Positions 1 to 13,093 of a DNA stretch of 64,000 bases are shown here, one piece after another. The stretch comes from Opeltia flavorubescens. Taxonomy: Eukaryota > Ascomycota > Lecanoromycetes > Teloschistales > Teloschistaceae. The position numbers were made by a program, and so were the translations under genes. Location of the stretch: contig KE546977.1 in the NCBI GenBank assembly GCA_000442125.1, positions 868,001-932,000 on the forward strand, in the 5' to 3' direction. The notes below the pieces were generated by a model. It searched no databases. It was not told where the DNA came from and saw only the letters and a program-made list of their open reading frames with translations. The stretch's first letter is position 1. Each line of letters begins with the position of its first letter.

Positions 1-2707
1 ACGATCAGGATCTAAACCCCAGGCAGATCAAAAACCGATACCACCGGTCCCACGGGAACATTAAATCTCCCCAGCTCAATCAAATGCGGACCCTCGGGGG
101 TCAGGAGTCGTCTAAGACGGCTGAGGCCGCAGATTATTGACTCGACAGTCTATCCTGGAAGCTCAACCTTTCGGAAACGACGCGTTCTACGCCATCTTCC
201 TGCTCATTGGGATGACGGAGGAGAAGGACCCAGCGAGGGCAGATCGATGATCAGATGACAAGCTTCGTGCTGGACAGGGGTCTGAATGGGAGTAGAAATA
301 GACTGCTATCTATCTTGACACTTGGGACATCTAGAGTAGGAAGACGAAAGCCTCCCCTCGATCAAGACGGCGAGTCGAAACGTTCACCAACGCCCAGAGA
401 ACCCACTCACACGGCTATATCAAACGCCGCATGACTCAAGCTGCTACGCCCGCGGTACTGGAACAAAAATAAGAAAAGCCCCCTCGGTTGAAGGATGATT
501 GTTATACTTCTAATCGCCTTCTGGCTTGTAGTAATAATGACTAATGTCCTCCAAAGCCTCGTGCCCGCGAAAACCGACATGCAATTTGCGCCAATCAAAG
601 CAGCCGAACCCCCATCCCCATGACTTGAACGTAGATCGGACGTGCAGCTGAAATGCAGTCCACCAGCTGCACGATCCCGCTTGCACGCTTTTTTAGCCGG
701 AAACCCCCCGGAGACCAAGCAGTCACCACAGTAGTAAAGAAACAGCAGGCCTTTCAATCTTCAGCCGGGTCTGCCGGTGCGCAAAACACGTGTGACTTGT
801 GAGCTACCCAAACATGTGGCATGATCCCTTGGACAAATCCCGCATCAGGCGTATATGACTGTAGTTGTGATCCGCTGTTGAACCTCTGCCGCCAGATATA
901 CTCAAATAACTCGCTTTTGACGTCGGTATGACGCGATACAATGGCGGCTCGGTCTTGTTCTGATTCGACCATTGCGCCACAGATGCGCATGATTTCGTTC
1001 CCTTGTATTTCTAGCCTCTCGACTATCTGCGGAGACCAGTCACAGTCTCCCTTGTCATGGCGATGGCAATTTGACACTTATTGCGGGATGGATTGTCGAA
1101 CGGCTTCGTCGATCCTCGTGCGGAACGCACTTCGCATTCTGAACATGACCCCTGGAGTTCGTCAAAGTGCCTGGCCAAGCGGTCATTTGGCTTCGACATG
1201 CGGCTTGCTTGCATGAGAGCGGAAAAAGCTGGAATTTGAGGCGGCGCTTGTGATTGGCCCCGGAATCAGGGATGCTGGAAACGACTGGGAGAGATTTGGC
1301 GCATGATGATGCCAGTAATTGGGGGATGAAATCCCAGGCTCACGTAACCGAGACGTGTGCATCTGCCCTCGCGATCGATAAGGAAGTGCCTCAGCACGAT
1401 GATATGCAGGCAGGAGAACCAAGAAAGCGGGCTCTCCCTTTGACGATATGCATGCATGCTGTGAGTGTGCGGGCTGTGGGTAGCGACGGCAGCCCCAAAG
1501 TCAAATGTGTCTAGATTCCACACTGTGGTGCATCAGATGGAAAAAGTAGGGATGTCTTGAAACCAACGGGTGCACAAAGTAGTACATGAACCCACGGCAC
1601 GGGGAAATGAATATCCCCTTCCCCAATGCATTACCTGCAGGACCATGTTGATAGGATTGGGGATTTCCAACTTAGGCAACAGCGAGCGAGACTTCCGGTT
1701 ATGGCAATGGAACTCCCTCGCCGCTCGCCTGACACTGCTGTCCATGAGGAAAAGGGTAATCAACTCGGCGGAGCAGAAGGAATGTGGGACATAGCCTTGT
1801 GGTACATCGCTACAGAGCAGCCAATGATGGCGAAGGAAGTGTAAGAAGAACTGGGCAAGGCCAGTCAGATCCACTTCGGAGGCCAAGCCGGGGGGGATTG
1901 TTTCGAATCATGCTGTGCGACATAAGATCTTGCCTGAACAGCTTCTAAAAACGAGCAGACAGATGGACAGACAGGCAGCAAAACAGGGATAATGCCTTTT
2001 GCAAAACGCTGTTATCCGCTCAGAGCCTCACATGGTCGATGCCGCCTGTTGCCTTACGCTGTGTGTTCACTTTGTGTTTGGATAGAAAAGGCGCTTTGGC
2101 TGGAAAGGGCTATGGCAGATGACTTCAAGGATGAGTGGTGCGGGAGTCATCACACCCCCTTTGTGATCCCACGCCTTTTAGTGCCAGGGCGGCACTCAAG
2201 GTTCGTCCCGGAACCAACATGGTGACCAATGCAAGCCTGTTGCTCGTGATGGTGTACGGGCACAGCATGGAGAACGTGCTGACCTTACAGATTTCACGTC
2301 CTAGATCCAAGTGTCAGCGATAACGACAACGTCACTGATGGCAAACAAAATGCAGGTCGACACGTATGCAGTCTAGATATGTATCGAGATCGTGGAAATA
2401 TCTTACTCCCTGCTGGTTGAATTCTCAACTAGGCACGAAGTATATCAAGATGATACCTCGATCAATTCGAGTGACTATAAAGAGGAATATATAGCGAGCC
2501 CCTGTAGTTATGCAGAGACGAGGGTATGTTGAAGAAATCAAATCAGAACGCCACTCCTGCCATGATCGTCTATCGATCTATGTTGAATGAAGCCATTTTC
2601 CCATCGACTTTTACCCACCTTACCCATGCGCCTTGAGTTGTTGAAAACAAAGCGCTGCTGGGGTATCTTTTCATAACGGTCATGCAAGGACAGTAATAAT
2701 GTCCAGC
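1..2707. other. Intergenic, no supported gene
   Basis: Only short open frames on both strands occur here. None has a recognisable domain, a convincing start or a splice partner. The right end includes the 3' flank of the S-adenosylmethionine synthetase gene. No tRNA or transposase motif was seen. Confidence 0.6.
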
Positions 2708-4079
2708 TTAAAACTTGAGCGTCTTGGGTTGCTCCCATGTGAAACCCTGGTCCGAGAAGTGACCATTCTTCGCCGTCTTGCAATAGATTGGTCTGGTGAG
2801 GTTGAGCTCTTTGACTATAACGCCGGGTCGAAGATCAAAGTTGCTCTTGATGATAGCGACAAGCTCCTCCGATGATCGAGACGAAGTGCCATACGTCTCA
2901 ACGAACATTGATAAGGGTTCAGCCACTCCAATGGCGTATGAGAGCTGGACCAAAGCTCTTCTGGCAAGCTTGGCGTGAATGAGTGACTTGGCGATCCAAC
3001 GGGCGAGGTAGGCTGCTGATCGATCAACCTTAGAGTAATCTTTTCCAGAAAATGCTCCACCTCCGTGAGCTCCCCAGCCGCCGTAAGTGTCAACAATGAT
3101 CTTTCGACCGGTCAGACCCGCATCGCCCTGGGGACCACCAATAATGAACAAGCCGGAAGGTTGAATCTGTACATTATCAGAATATGTTGAAACGGTTATG
3201 CATTGCACTCACGTGGTAGACGGTTCTATCGTCAAGCATATTCGCTGGGATGACCTTTTGAACGATCTTTTCTTTGATTTCTTTCCTCAGCTTCTCCGTC
3301 GTGATATCTTCACTATGCTGAGCACTGACAACAACAGTATCTACCCTCTTAGGGACAACGGCGCCACCGTCATTTTCGTACTCGATTGTAACTTGCGTCT
3401 TTGTGTCAGGCCTTAGCCAGGGCAGTGAACCGTCGTTCCGTGCTTCTTTCATGGCAAGATTCAATCTATGTGCGAATTGGATGGTCATAGGAAGATACTC
3501 GGGCGTTTCGTCGGTAGCATAACCAAACATGATACCCTGATCACCAGCACCGAGTTTCTCAAGAGCTTCATCGAGATGTAGACCTCCGGCAATATCCGGC
3601 GATTGCTGTTCGATTGCAACCAAGACATTACATGTCTTGTAATCAAATCCTTTCTCGGAGCTGTCGTATCCGATATCCTTGATGGTATTTCGAATCACCT
3701 TCTGGTAGTCGAGATGTGCTTTTGTGGTGATTTCTCCGAAGACCATGATCATGCCTTTGACAAATGTTAGCTGCGGAAACAGGGAAGTTTTCTCGTTCAG
3801 ATATCCATACCAGTCTTCGTAGCGGTCTCACAAGCAACCTTCGACATCGGGTCTTCCGCAAGGCATGCATCGAGAACTGCGTCGGATACTTGATCGCTAT
3901 ATATCCGGAAGCCATGGTTAGCGGCATCTCAAGGAAATCGGCATTGGAAGGACGAACGCAATTTTATCTGGATGACCTTCGCCAACCGACTCTGAGGTGA
4001 AGAGGAATGTAGGCTTTGCGGGCTGGGTTCCATTGACTCCATTGGCGACGCCGGCCACGCCATTCGGAAGGCTACCCAT
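2708..4079 (-). CDS. SAM2: S-adenosylmethionine synthetase
   Basis: Makes S-adenosylmethionine, the cell's methyl donor, from methionine and ATP in the cytosol. Four exons are inferred (3958-4079, 3811-3896, 3213-3754, 2708-3166), in frame and giving 402 residues, the usual family length. The N-terminal exon carries the [14 protein letters not shown] motif. The middle has the [15 protein letters not shown] signature, and the last exon has the GGGAFSGKD phosphate-binding signature and [12 protein letters not shown]. The start at 4079 gives a short Gly/Asn/Val-rich leader before the conserved TFLFTSES segment. The first intron uses a slightly unusual GTTCGT donor but ends in a clear TAG acceptor. 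The gene is divergent from GPN3, with a shared 586-bp upstream region. The A. nidulans name for this gene is sasA. Confidence 0.97.
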
Positions 4080-4665
4080 TTTGGTGACTGGTGTGAAATT
4101 GAAAGGCTACAAGAGCTACTCTATGAGACAAGGGCAATGTAATAACCTACAATGAGCGAACAGATGGAGAAGTGGTAGGCAAAATTTGATGTATCGCCTG
4201 TGTGAGACGATGGAAGTAAAAACGAAAAGTATTTGTCGGGGCTCGTCGGCAGTATGGCGTAATCAAGGTTTTTTACGCAAGTGGTGCACAGCAGAATCCT
4301 AGGATCCGCCTCTTGTTGTATTCCTTGTCGCCCGACGTATTTCGAGTACCGAACTCCGTTCTCAATTTCGAGCTTACTACTGTTGGTTCTCTATGATCAC
4401 AAGAAGACCATCTATATACATGACCTAAGAAGTGCCCCGACGCTGAAAAAACATCGGAGAGATAGAGGTCCGAGTGCACTCCTAGCTCGTTTCTGTAACG
4501 GTAGTGATGTACGCTAAGGGCTAAGACCTTAAGGCTAAGCTTTTTTGGGATCACTGCTCAACCTTTTCAATAACCTATCACCAATCAATCTATTCCTGCG
4601 ATTTGCTTGCCGGACCGACGTGACCGACTCCCAGAATATTCGACAACGCACCTCCCATCAGAGCG
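4080..4665. other. Shared upstream region of SAM2 and GPN3
   Basis: A 586-bp gap between two divergent housekeeping genes, so it should hold both promoters and 5' leaders. I see no coding signal and no motif I would name. Confidence 0.5.
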
Positions 4666-5687
4666 ATGAGCAAGTTTGGGACACTAGTCATGGGCCCGGC
4701 GGGTGCCGGCAAGGTGTGCGCATCCCGACAGGCTCCTTCAGTAAACGTGATGACACTGACTGTAGCGGTCACCTACAGACCACTTTCTGTAATGCCCTGA
4801 TTCAGCATCTCAGACTCAATAAACGCTCATGTTTCTACGTGAACCTTGACCCAGCCGCCGAGGATTTCAGCTATGAACCTGACCTTGATATCAAAGACCT
4901 CATCTCCCTCGAGGATGTCATGGAAGAAATGTCTCTGGGGCCGAACGGGGGCCTGATATCCTGTTTCGAGTACATCTTAATCCATTCGCCAAATCAAGAA
5001 GAAGCTCGGTGACATCGACTAATATATGGAACCCACAGGTTCCTCCTGGAAAACCTCGATTTCCTTAGCAACGCTCTGGAGCCCCTTTCAGAAGAATACA
5101 TGATCATTATCGATCTACCTGGCCAAATCGAGCTCTACACCCATATCCCAGTCATCCCCACGCTAGTCAGACATCTCACCCGCTACGGCTCCCTCAACGT
5201 CTCCCTCTGTGCCGCCTACCTCCTTGAATCCACCTTTGTCATTGATCGCGCCAAATTCTTTGCAGGCACACTATCTGCTATGAGCGCCATGGTCATGCTG
5301 GAGATCCCACATGTCAACATCCTCTCAAAGATGGATTTGGTGAAAGGCTCGGTACCGAAACGGCAGCTCAAGAGATTTCTTGATCCTGATACATCACTTC
5401 TCGATGATGACCAGAGTGACAGTGATCAGCAAGGACAGAAAATCATGGATCCAGCTAGCAAAGAGTCGGTGATGGGCGGTCGAAGCTTCAAGAGGCTGAA
5501 TAAGGCTGTCGCTCAACTGATTGATGACTTTAGCATGGTTTCATTCCTACAATTAGATGTACAGGATGAGGATAGCGTTGGCGGTGTTCTGAGCTACATC
5601 GATGACGCGATCCAGTTCCACGAGGCTCAAGAGCCAAGGGAGCCTAATGATGAGATCGATTACGGAGATGACATGATGATGGAATGA
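4666..5687 (+). CDS. GPN3: GPN-loop GTPase 3
   Basis: A small P-loop GTPase of the GPN family. In yeast these proteins are needed for assembly and nuclear import of RNA polymerase II and III. Three exons (4666-4713, 4779-4969, 5039-5687) give 295 residues, matching GPN3. The first intron splits the P-loop GPAGAGK/TTFCN. The Gly-Pro-Asn loop is in SLGPNGG, and the switch region reads DLPGQIELYTH. SKMDLVK is the guanine-specificity motif. The C-terminus is acidic and ends DDMMME, as in fungal orthologues. The second intron falls inside a Glu codon, and splicing restores FEFLLENLDF; reading through would give a stop. The gene converges on the SskB gene. Confidence 0.95.
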
Positions 5688-6182
5688 GTATTTGCTGGGG
5701 CATTACACGGGGTGGGTATAATGCATAGCGACGGCGTTATGGAAAAAGCTACAAAGACGGCAAGGCCGATGTAAGGTGCGATACCTAATTACGGTAGATC
5801 TTGCTGAAATGATATAGTCAGGCAGCTGATTTTTTGAATTTGCGGTCAACATTGTAAAATGACCCAGCTCGGTGGAAAGTGAGAGGAAAAACTTAGGCTT
5901 GCCCACACATTGGTTGTCAATATTTCTTATCATCTGATTATGTGTATGTATCCTCTGACATTCTGATGACGTCCTTTATTACATATAGGGGTATCTGCAA
6001 ATAGCGAGTGTTAATGGGAAGCGAATGTGTCCAAGTTTCTTTGCCTGCGAAAAGTCTTCCCTAGTTGAGATGACTGACCAAGTCCCCATACTCCTCGCTT
6101 TGTTGCTGATCCAAATCAAACAAGCCCGAGAAAAACAAAATTGCAAACCCGAAAGACGACGCTATGCAACCACCGACTGTCG
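5688..6182. other. Convergent 3' intergenic gap
   Basis: About 495 bp between the stops of GPN3 and the SskB gene. It probably holds both 3' UTRs. No open frame here looks real. Confidence 0.5.
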
Positions 6183-9100
6183 TTAAAATTGGCTCGAATT
6201 CACCCTCGAAGTATGCGTGGTCCTCGAGCCCACGCTGGAATCATCCCCATCGCTGCTCCCGCTTCCCACAACGACTTGCTGGCGGATGGCCATAATCCAC
6301 TCACATTGCAACAACTCTGCCGCACTCGCCCTCTTCTTCGGATCTCTCTCGAAGCATCTTTTCAGGAACTCAATCCCTTCCGTGCTCAGTTGATCCTTAC
6401 TCGGTAGCTGCGGCGGATTTCCTTGAGCGATGTTATACATGATGGCCCATTCATTATCTAATGACGCCCAGGGTCTGCGGCCGGTGCTCATTTCGAGGAT
6501 GACACAACCCAGCGACCACATGTCGATGGCGCCGTGGCGACCTTCGTTCTGGCCTTTGATGACTTCGGGCGACATGTACATGGGTGTGCCAGTCATGGAC
6601 TTTTGTTTTCCAGGGACACGACCGGCGCCGGCGTCTTGGGGTTGGAGGGTCTTGCCTTGACGGGCGATGATTTTAGCGGCACCAAAGTCGACGAATTTAA
6701 TGACGCCATTGTGGTCAAGAAGTATATCTGTTAGATATAGAGTTTAGCGCAAGGGTTGTGTACGCGAGGACGGGGTAGGTCGTGGACTTGAAAAGAAAGG
6801 TGAACTTACTTTCAGGCTTGATATCCCGATGGGCAATGCCACTTTGGTGAAGGTACGCAAGACCTTCGAGCATCTGGAGGGCATAAACCTGGATGACGGT
6901 CTCGTCTTCAATGCGGCCGTGTTCGAGAAGGTTCGCCAAAGAACCGCCGGAACAGTATTCCATGAAAATATAGACCTTGTCGCGGTGAACTTCGATCCCA
7001 TAGTATGAAACAATATTGGGGTGGTCCAGGACTTCAAGTACGGCTTGCTCATCGCGAATCTGCCCGGCAACTGTGGGAATCATCTGTGGATCTTGGAGAC
7101 GTATCTCCTTGACAGCCATCAGGTTGTTGGTATCAAGATTGATGGCTGCATAGACAGAGCCAAATGTGCCGCCACCGACGAATTGCCCTTGCTGCCAACG
7201 CAGAGAGACGTTGGTTGCAAAAGAGGAAAGATAGGTTAATGACCGATCGGCTTCGTTGGAATCCTCCATGACACGTCCTAAGGCTTGCCTTTCCCCGTCT
7301 TTGATTCTTCGGATTTCATCAATCTCGGCCAATTGACTTTGCCATTGTGTGCGTACATATTCAGAAGCTTCCGCGTCGTCCTTCATTCGGCTGATGTCCA
7401 TCTTCTTGAATTGACCTTGCATGGCTTCAAGTCGCTGTTTTTCCGCTTGGGCTGCTAAAGTAGACCTAGCTCCCATAATATCGAAATGAGAGATCAGCAG
7501 TGACATGCAGCCTGCGACTTTGGTACGTAGCCTAGTGAACTCGCCGTCAGTTATAGAGAGTATTGTCTGACCGCTCGTCATCCCCATTGCAAATTCGAGC
7601 GCAACAACAGCCCACCGGAAAGTTTTTCGGTCTGTAGCAATACAGTCATCACAGATGAAGCTTACCCAATCCAGGGCGAGCCGTGTGAGCCTGAGGTTAT
7701 TCATGGCACGTCTGTTGGAATCCATGTAGGTCACCGAACGCTTTCCAAACTCTGCGGCAAAAGCAAAGCATGTCTGAATCAGCTCTTGATTCTCCAAGCC
7801 TTTTGTTTGCTTTCGGATGATATCGACACTCTCCATGATTGTATTCGACAGCTTATAGGTGGTCTTCTTGATTTTTCCAAGCTCGGTGTTCACACCTGGA
7901 AGGTTAGCCCGAAGCTCGAGGACTACGTCGAGAGGGATCTGTATTGATTGCAGGAATGCCAGACGTGCATTCTGGAGCCGCTGCAGTGAGCCATCTGCCA
8001 CGAGGCGCAGTCGACCTGGTGACACATCAACGGTAGGAGGGCGTATATTAATGTCAATTCTTTTGCTGTCCCAATAGACCTCTTCATCTGTGCGGATGAT
8101 GAGGATGTAGGGGTTCGATGGATCCTCCAATGTATCATCCGGGTGGAAAGAAGTACCGAGGATCGATGAGATGTCCTTCGTGCATTCGCGGAGAGAAGGA
8201 CATGCAATCAAAAAGACACCTTCCTCCTGCAGGCTTCCAACGTTGATCAGCAAATGCCCGGACTCAATCAGTGCCGAGAAAAGTGATTGCATCTGGCTTT
8301 TGCCGAAATTGATGGAGTATTCCGTCGAGTTTTCAAAACGCTGGCCGAGAAGCCTGGAGAATCGAAGAAGTTTCCTTTGACGAACACGGACAGAGTCAAG
8401 AATCTGCTTGTACCGTTTATCGCTGTCCGCCGCATTCTCATCTGGACGCCTTTGCAACTCCTTTTCGAAATGGCTTGTTAGACGTTGTAGTGCTTTTGCA
8501 GTGAGCCCGCTGAACTGCTCAGCTACTTCAACGTCACCTCCATCCAAATACCGACCAATTTCGTTGCAGAAGCCCCATTCCTGTTCCAATACCTCGGCCT
8601 CTTTGAATGTATTTTTGTTTCCGACAAGTTTTGAGTTCAGCATCTTGAAATAGAATTTGAGAGCGTCCAGGACGACGGAGTCAAAGTTGTCATCTATACA
8701 GGGGGGTAACTCCCATCCCGGCTCGGATTGCGAAAGCATGTTGTACTCTTGTTTGATACGTACCGCGAGTTTCAGGAAGATTTGGAATTGTGTGATCATC
8801 TGGGCGGAGAGCATGGGCGATAGTTGGCCAGGATCCTTCATTTTCCTGGCATATTTCAGCCGCATTCGGATTATCTCCTGAATAAGGCGGGAAGGGAAAT
8901 TCAAGAGAGTGAGGAGCTCTTCAATATATGGGGGCAGGAACCGTTTGGCAAACTGTCGGGCATTGTCGATAAGAGTCACTTTGGCTTTCCGGATCACAGC
9001 TGAAACACCTAAGAGCATGCTGTGATCCCCTTGTAACGACTTCAGACCATCATCCCTATGAATTCTTTCAAGAAAGGACGAATCGTCGGTCAGGCTAGTT

Positions 9101-10386
9101 CCGCCGGCAGTTCCAGCCCTTGGTTTGGCGAAATCGAGCTCTTCATTCCCTACCCAGCCTTGAAGGATGGCAAGTTCGGTATTAATTAGCTCTGTGGTGT
9201 TGTGCCACGCGGCCACTGTTTCGCAGCTTTCCTCAAACTCCTTTGATGCCGCTCGCTCATGGGCTTTCGCAAAATGGTTTCTTGTCGGATACAACCTCTC
9301 GCACGCCTCAATTCGCTCCACGATATCATGAACTTGGTCTGCAGCTGACTTTCCGGCTTCGCTCACGCCTTTGATACGGAAGGCAATAATAGCTTCGATT
9401 TCGGCATTGACCTTCTCACGCCCTTCGTCGATCATTCTCTTTTGAGCGGCTAGACTGCGACCGCAGATCTTCGAGCGTACACCAAGCCATAGATCGTTGC
9501 GTAGAGCATCCTTTCCAGTCTGCTCAGTGGTACCAATAAGCCTCTGTTTCTCTTGCTTGACAACGTCTCCTCGTAATACCGATGCTAACATTGAATGCCA
9601 TTCCAGCCTTTCCCTGTTTTCCGGGACATGTAGCTCCTCGAGGGAGGGTTGAGACTCGTCTATGTTGTAGAACATTTGCGAATCCTGATCCTGAACATTC
9701 TCGTCGAAATGCATTTCCGAGGGTGATTCATCTTCAGTCTCGGAATCTGTGCTGTATCCTAGACTTGGAGTATATGGCTCGCCGTTCAGATAGTGATTGT
9801 TGTTCGGATCCTGTCGCAGCTGTTGAATGTAAGCTTTTTCCTGAGCCCGATATTGCGCATTGGGATCTCGTCTCAGGCGATTTCCTGAAAAGGAGCGTTG
9901 ACGATTAGTATTAATTGATGACATGTAGCTTGAAGGTTTTCTAGGAGGGTTGTAGGTGCTGGAAGGAGTGCGGGCGGGCCCCAATGGTCGCTGGGGCCTG
10001 GGGCTGGCGGTACTGCCGTTGGACAATGTCCGAGGATTTTCGTAGGCATCGGCATTGGAGGCGGTCCCGCGAGGTCTTGACTGTGTGGAGGAGTCCCATG
10101 ACGGCTGACCGGAGGAGAAAGCGGTCAAGGGGGTCAGGTTGTCGACGGTTGAGCCGGGTGTGAATTGGGAAGGGGAAAGGCCATCACTGTCCTGTTCTTC
10201 GTAGTAATTTGGCTCATGACCCTGATGGTTCAGATTGCTCAGGAAATCATCAGAAGAGACAGAATCCCCGGAATCACGCGTCGATGGTTCCGGCCTCTCC
10301 ATGACCTGCGGCAGTCGAGGGTGTTGTTTCTGCTGTGGCTGAGCTGCAATCATATGCCTCGGCGCTTGTCGAACTCGCCGCGTCAC
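6183..10386 (-). CDS. sskB: HOG-pathway MAP kinase kinase kinase (Ssk2/Ssk22/SskB type)
   Basis: A serine/threonine MAPKKK that would activate the Pbs2 MAPKK in the high-osmolarity (HOG) cascade. Two exons (6810-10386 and 6183-6727), with one 82-bp intron inside the catalytic loop codon HRDIKPE/N, give 1373 residues. The N-terminal 260 or so residues are disordered and Ser/Pro-rich, followed by a long helical regulatory region typical of Ssk2-type kinases. The C-terminal kinase domain has a GGGTFG glycine loop near residues 1071-1076, VAIK-type lysine 1093, catalytic Asp 1188 in HRDIKPEN, DFG Asp 1206, and activation-segment GTPMYMSPE. All hallmark residues are present. The start is the first ATG of the long frame. 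The upstream 2.7 kb is shared with a divergent ammonium transporter. Confidence 0.95.
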
Positions 10387-12008
10387 TCAATAATTTTTAA
10401 TTAGGAAATAAGAATATGCAAAAAAGACCCCGCCGAACAGAGAGCTTAAAGGTCAGCACAAAAGGAATGGAAATTTTATTTTTAGGATGGGTGAGTCTTC
10501 ACCTAACGTGTCATTCTAATATCAGTATTTGACGATTACGGACAGAAGAATGCCGGATCACAAAAATTACCGAGGCATGGAGCCATGACGACGCTCTATC
10601 AATATTGACATCAATAAAGAGATTTCAAATATCGCCACCTACAGCACACAGCTTGCCATTAGGTTTCGAACAAATAGGTATCTGATGGAAGCAGTGAATG
10701 AAATTCAAATATCAGGAGCCACCAAACACCAAACCTCAGCCTTGGCCTTTTTGGTACCAGATTTAACATGGTATCCCATACGGTTTATCCATCCTTGCTA
10801 ATTGGGAAAAGACACTAGCGATTCGAAGGCCCGGAATCTTGGTCGGTATCTTTTGATTTATCTGCTAATCTTGATTCTTGGGAATTTTCTATTACTTCTG
10901 TGCCCCAAAATGTGTGTGCAGTATATGTCTAACTCGGAACTATCGAACTCGTAGTTTGAGTACAGAAGTCAGGCCCAAATGAACAATAGTACATCTTATA
11001 TCACTTTTTTATAAACGATATCTGGTTGTAACCACTTGATAAAAGGGTAAAATCATAGTAAAAACTTTTGCCTTTTTATAGATCACCGATCTTTTTATAT
11101 TGAGAGAGCATTGCTGAAGCGTACTCGTTATATTACGTTCGTTGAATACCTGAGAAAGCTGACTATACGGCCCACAAATCATATGTGTTGTTTGGTATTG
11201 GATTTTACGGCTGCCAGTCGCATGGTATATCCATTCTAATATGTAGTCGTTCATTAGGACGCAAATCTCAGGCCCCTCTACTTGGGGTTTGTTGATGTTC
11301 GCGGAGTTACACCTACGTAAAAAGCGCTGGATGATTTGTTTAGTGACTACATGTATTCTATTTAGCCTGTGCTGCTTGATTATATCAGGCGGATGATTAA
11401 TAATGGACTCACGCCTTTCGGAATGGGTCACACAGTTGCCGGTGCTTCATGGAGAGAACATAGGGGTAATAGAGAGACTTTGCAGGAACAGTTGAAGTAG
11501 AAACACTTGTGATGGAATTAGTAGGTAATTTGTACCACTTTGTACATGAACGATGGTAGATGTCTAGCAATTAGACAGCTGACATACGTGAACGCTAGAT
11601 TTGAAATTCACGGTAGGCTATTGCTTCGACCCGGGGAGCTCGGCCACGGACGATGAAAGGTATCTCGATGCCTATTCGTAATCGCTCCTCCTCAGTCAGT
11701 CAGGTTGACTGCTTACGAAGGCCCCTTGGAGATGGACCCTGTCACCCGTTTCTAGATTTCATGTCTTCCGAGGCTAAATCGTTGAAGTCAAACTTGTTTT
11801 CATGGTTCCATCTTTTCATCCAGGGTTAGAAAATGGATGGCTGCAATATGCTTCAAGGACGGAAGATTTTCTTCACCGCGGAAAGCAAGGCCGTTTGAAT
11901 AGCGTCCGCACGTGGTAGGTGAGGGGCAGGATTCATCGAGGACACAATATTTGATATCAAAGATAGCTGCAAAAGCATAGATGTTGGTGGTCATTGAAAA
12001 TCGAAATC

Positions 12009-12014
12009 TGATAA
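12009..12014 (+). promoter_or_regulatory. Candidate GATA-factor (AreA-type) site
   Basis: TGATAA matches the HGATAR consensus used by the nitrogen regulator AreA/Nit2. It lies about 1.1 kb upstream of an ammonium transporter, a gene class usually under AreA control. The motif is short enough to occur by chance. Confidence 0.25.
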
Positions 12015-12795
12015 GCTCATCGGATCTAGGGTCACTTCAAGTACTAGTAGTAATTGCGCTGAGAGGAGAACGTGGTCCGTGCATGCTTTCCTAATCCTTA
12101 TTTTAAGAGAAGAAAGGCTTGGAGATTTGAATACTGGTCCACAATTAGGTCAATTCATCCTTCTCCCATTCATGCTATCCTTCCAAGCATAGTAGTAGAG
12201 TCGGACGGGATGACTGGAGGACTGGGCGTTAACGGGATGAAGTCATCATTGGCCGAGACACCCCCACTGATTGGTATTCAAGCTAAAGATGTGGGGAGGT
12301 ACGCTAAGTTTGGTAGAGTGGGAAGGGAGCGGCAGCGCCGAGACCTCGTTTTCTGCTGATCCTGGGGAGTATCGCGAGATCGAAGTCGTGGCATAGGGTT
12401 GTTTATGAAGTGGTCATTTGGGATGAGGCAACAACAATGGTGTAGAAGGGGAAATTGGTGGAGGTGCAGCTGCCAGACGTCCTTGTCCGTCCCCATGCTG
12501 GTGGTTCGTGCTACGAGCTGCTGCATTAGAAACAATGTCGTGCCTGCGTCGGTCGCTGCTAATAAAGATCCCTGACGCTGTCCCGTTGCTTGGACGGTTC
12601 TAATTGCATCGTGCCCTGCCATATTCCATGGGCCAGATCGAGTCCAGAAGGGACTGGGAACGGAACGACTGTTGCTATCCGTCGCTGCTCTACTAATTGA
12701 GATGCTATCCACGAGAAGCAGAGTTCGAGTCGTCGGATTAGTCGATTTCACCATCACACAGTCTTGTTTTTGCTTCATCATGGCTGCAAGACGGC

Positions 12796-12801
12796 TTATC
12801 T
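12796..12801 (-). promoter_or_regulatory. Candidate GATA-factor (AreA-type) site
   Basis: TTATCT on the plus strand is AGATAA on the minus strand, matching HGATAR. It lies about 290 bp upstream of the ammonium transporter start, a plausible distance for AreA control. Chance occurrence is not excluded. Confidence 0.3.
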
Positions 12802-13093
12802 GACCTGGGGTGTTGGAATCTCCTCCTATCGGTGCAGCGTCCTTAAGCCTTTTCTGGTTCGCTTAACAAGCCATTTCCCGTTCGAACCATCATCCGCGCC
12901 AACGAAACCCCCTCGACTGACCTCTCCACCGTCCCTCGTTTCGCATAACTCCTTAGAAGTAGGCCTGCCTCATTTCGCATCTCACTGGTCAACAAAGCCT
13001 CGTCTTTTGGCGACCGGACCAGCTCCAACTTCTTCACCATCCTGCTGATGACCCTTTGAACTGAACTTGTCATCTTCTGCCAACATCCTCACC

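Larger units (their letters stand above)
10387..13093. other. Long intergenic region between divergent genes
   Basis: About 2.7 kb upstream of both sskB and the ammonium transporter. The central part, about 10.4-12 kb, is AT-richer than the flanking genes and holds only short unrecognised frames. Of these, a minus frame at 11009-11431 (140 codons) is the longest there. The final 250 bp before the transporter are C/T-rich, as in many fungal promoters. No transposon ends, tRNA or domain were found. Confidence 0.5.

Noticed and set aside
11009-11431. Minus-strand frame of 140 codons
   Set aside because: AT-rich, no domain, no splice partner, codon use unlike the neighbouring genes. It is treated as chance or an unrecognisable remnant.
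12687-12710. tRNA D-arm-like string on the minus strand
   Set aside because: The segment resembles a D-arm, but no complementary acceptor stem or correctly placed T-arm follows.
12278-12781. Minus-strand frame of 167 codons upstream of the ammonium transporter
   Set aside because: No domain, and it covers the expected promoter and leader of the transporter. Composition is not protein-like.
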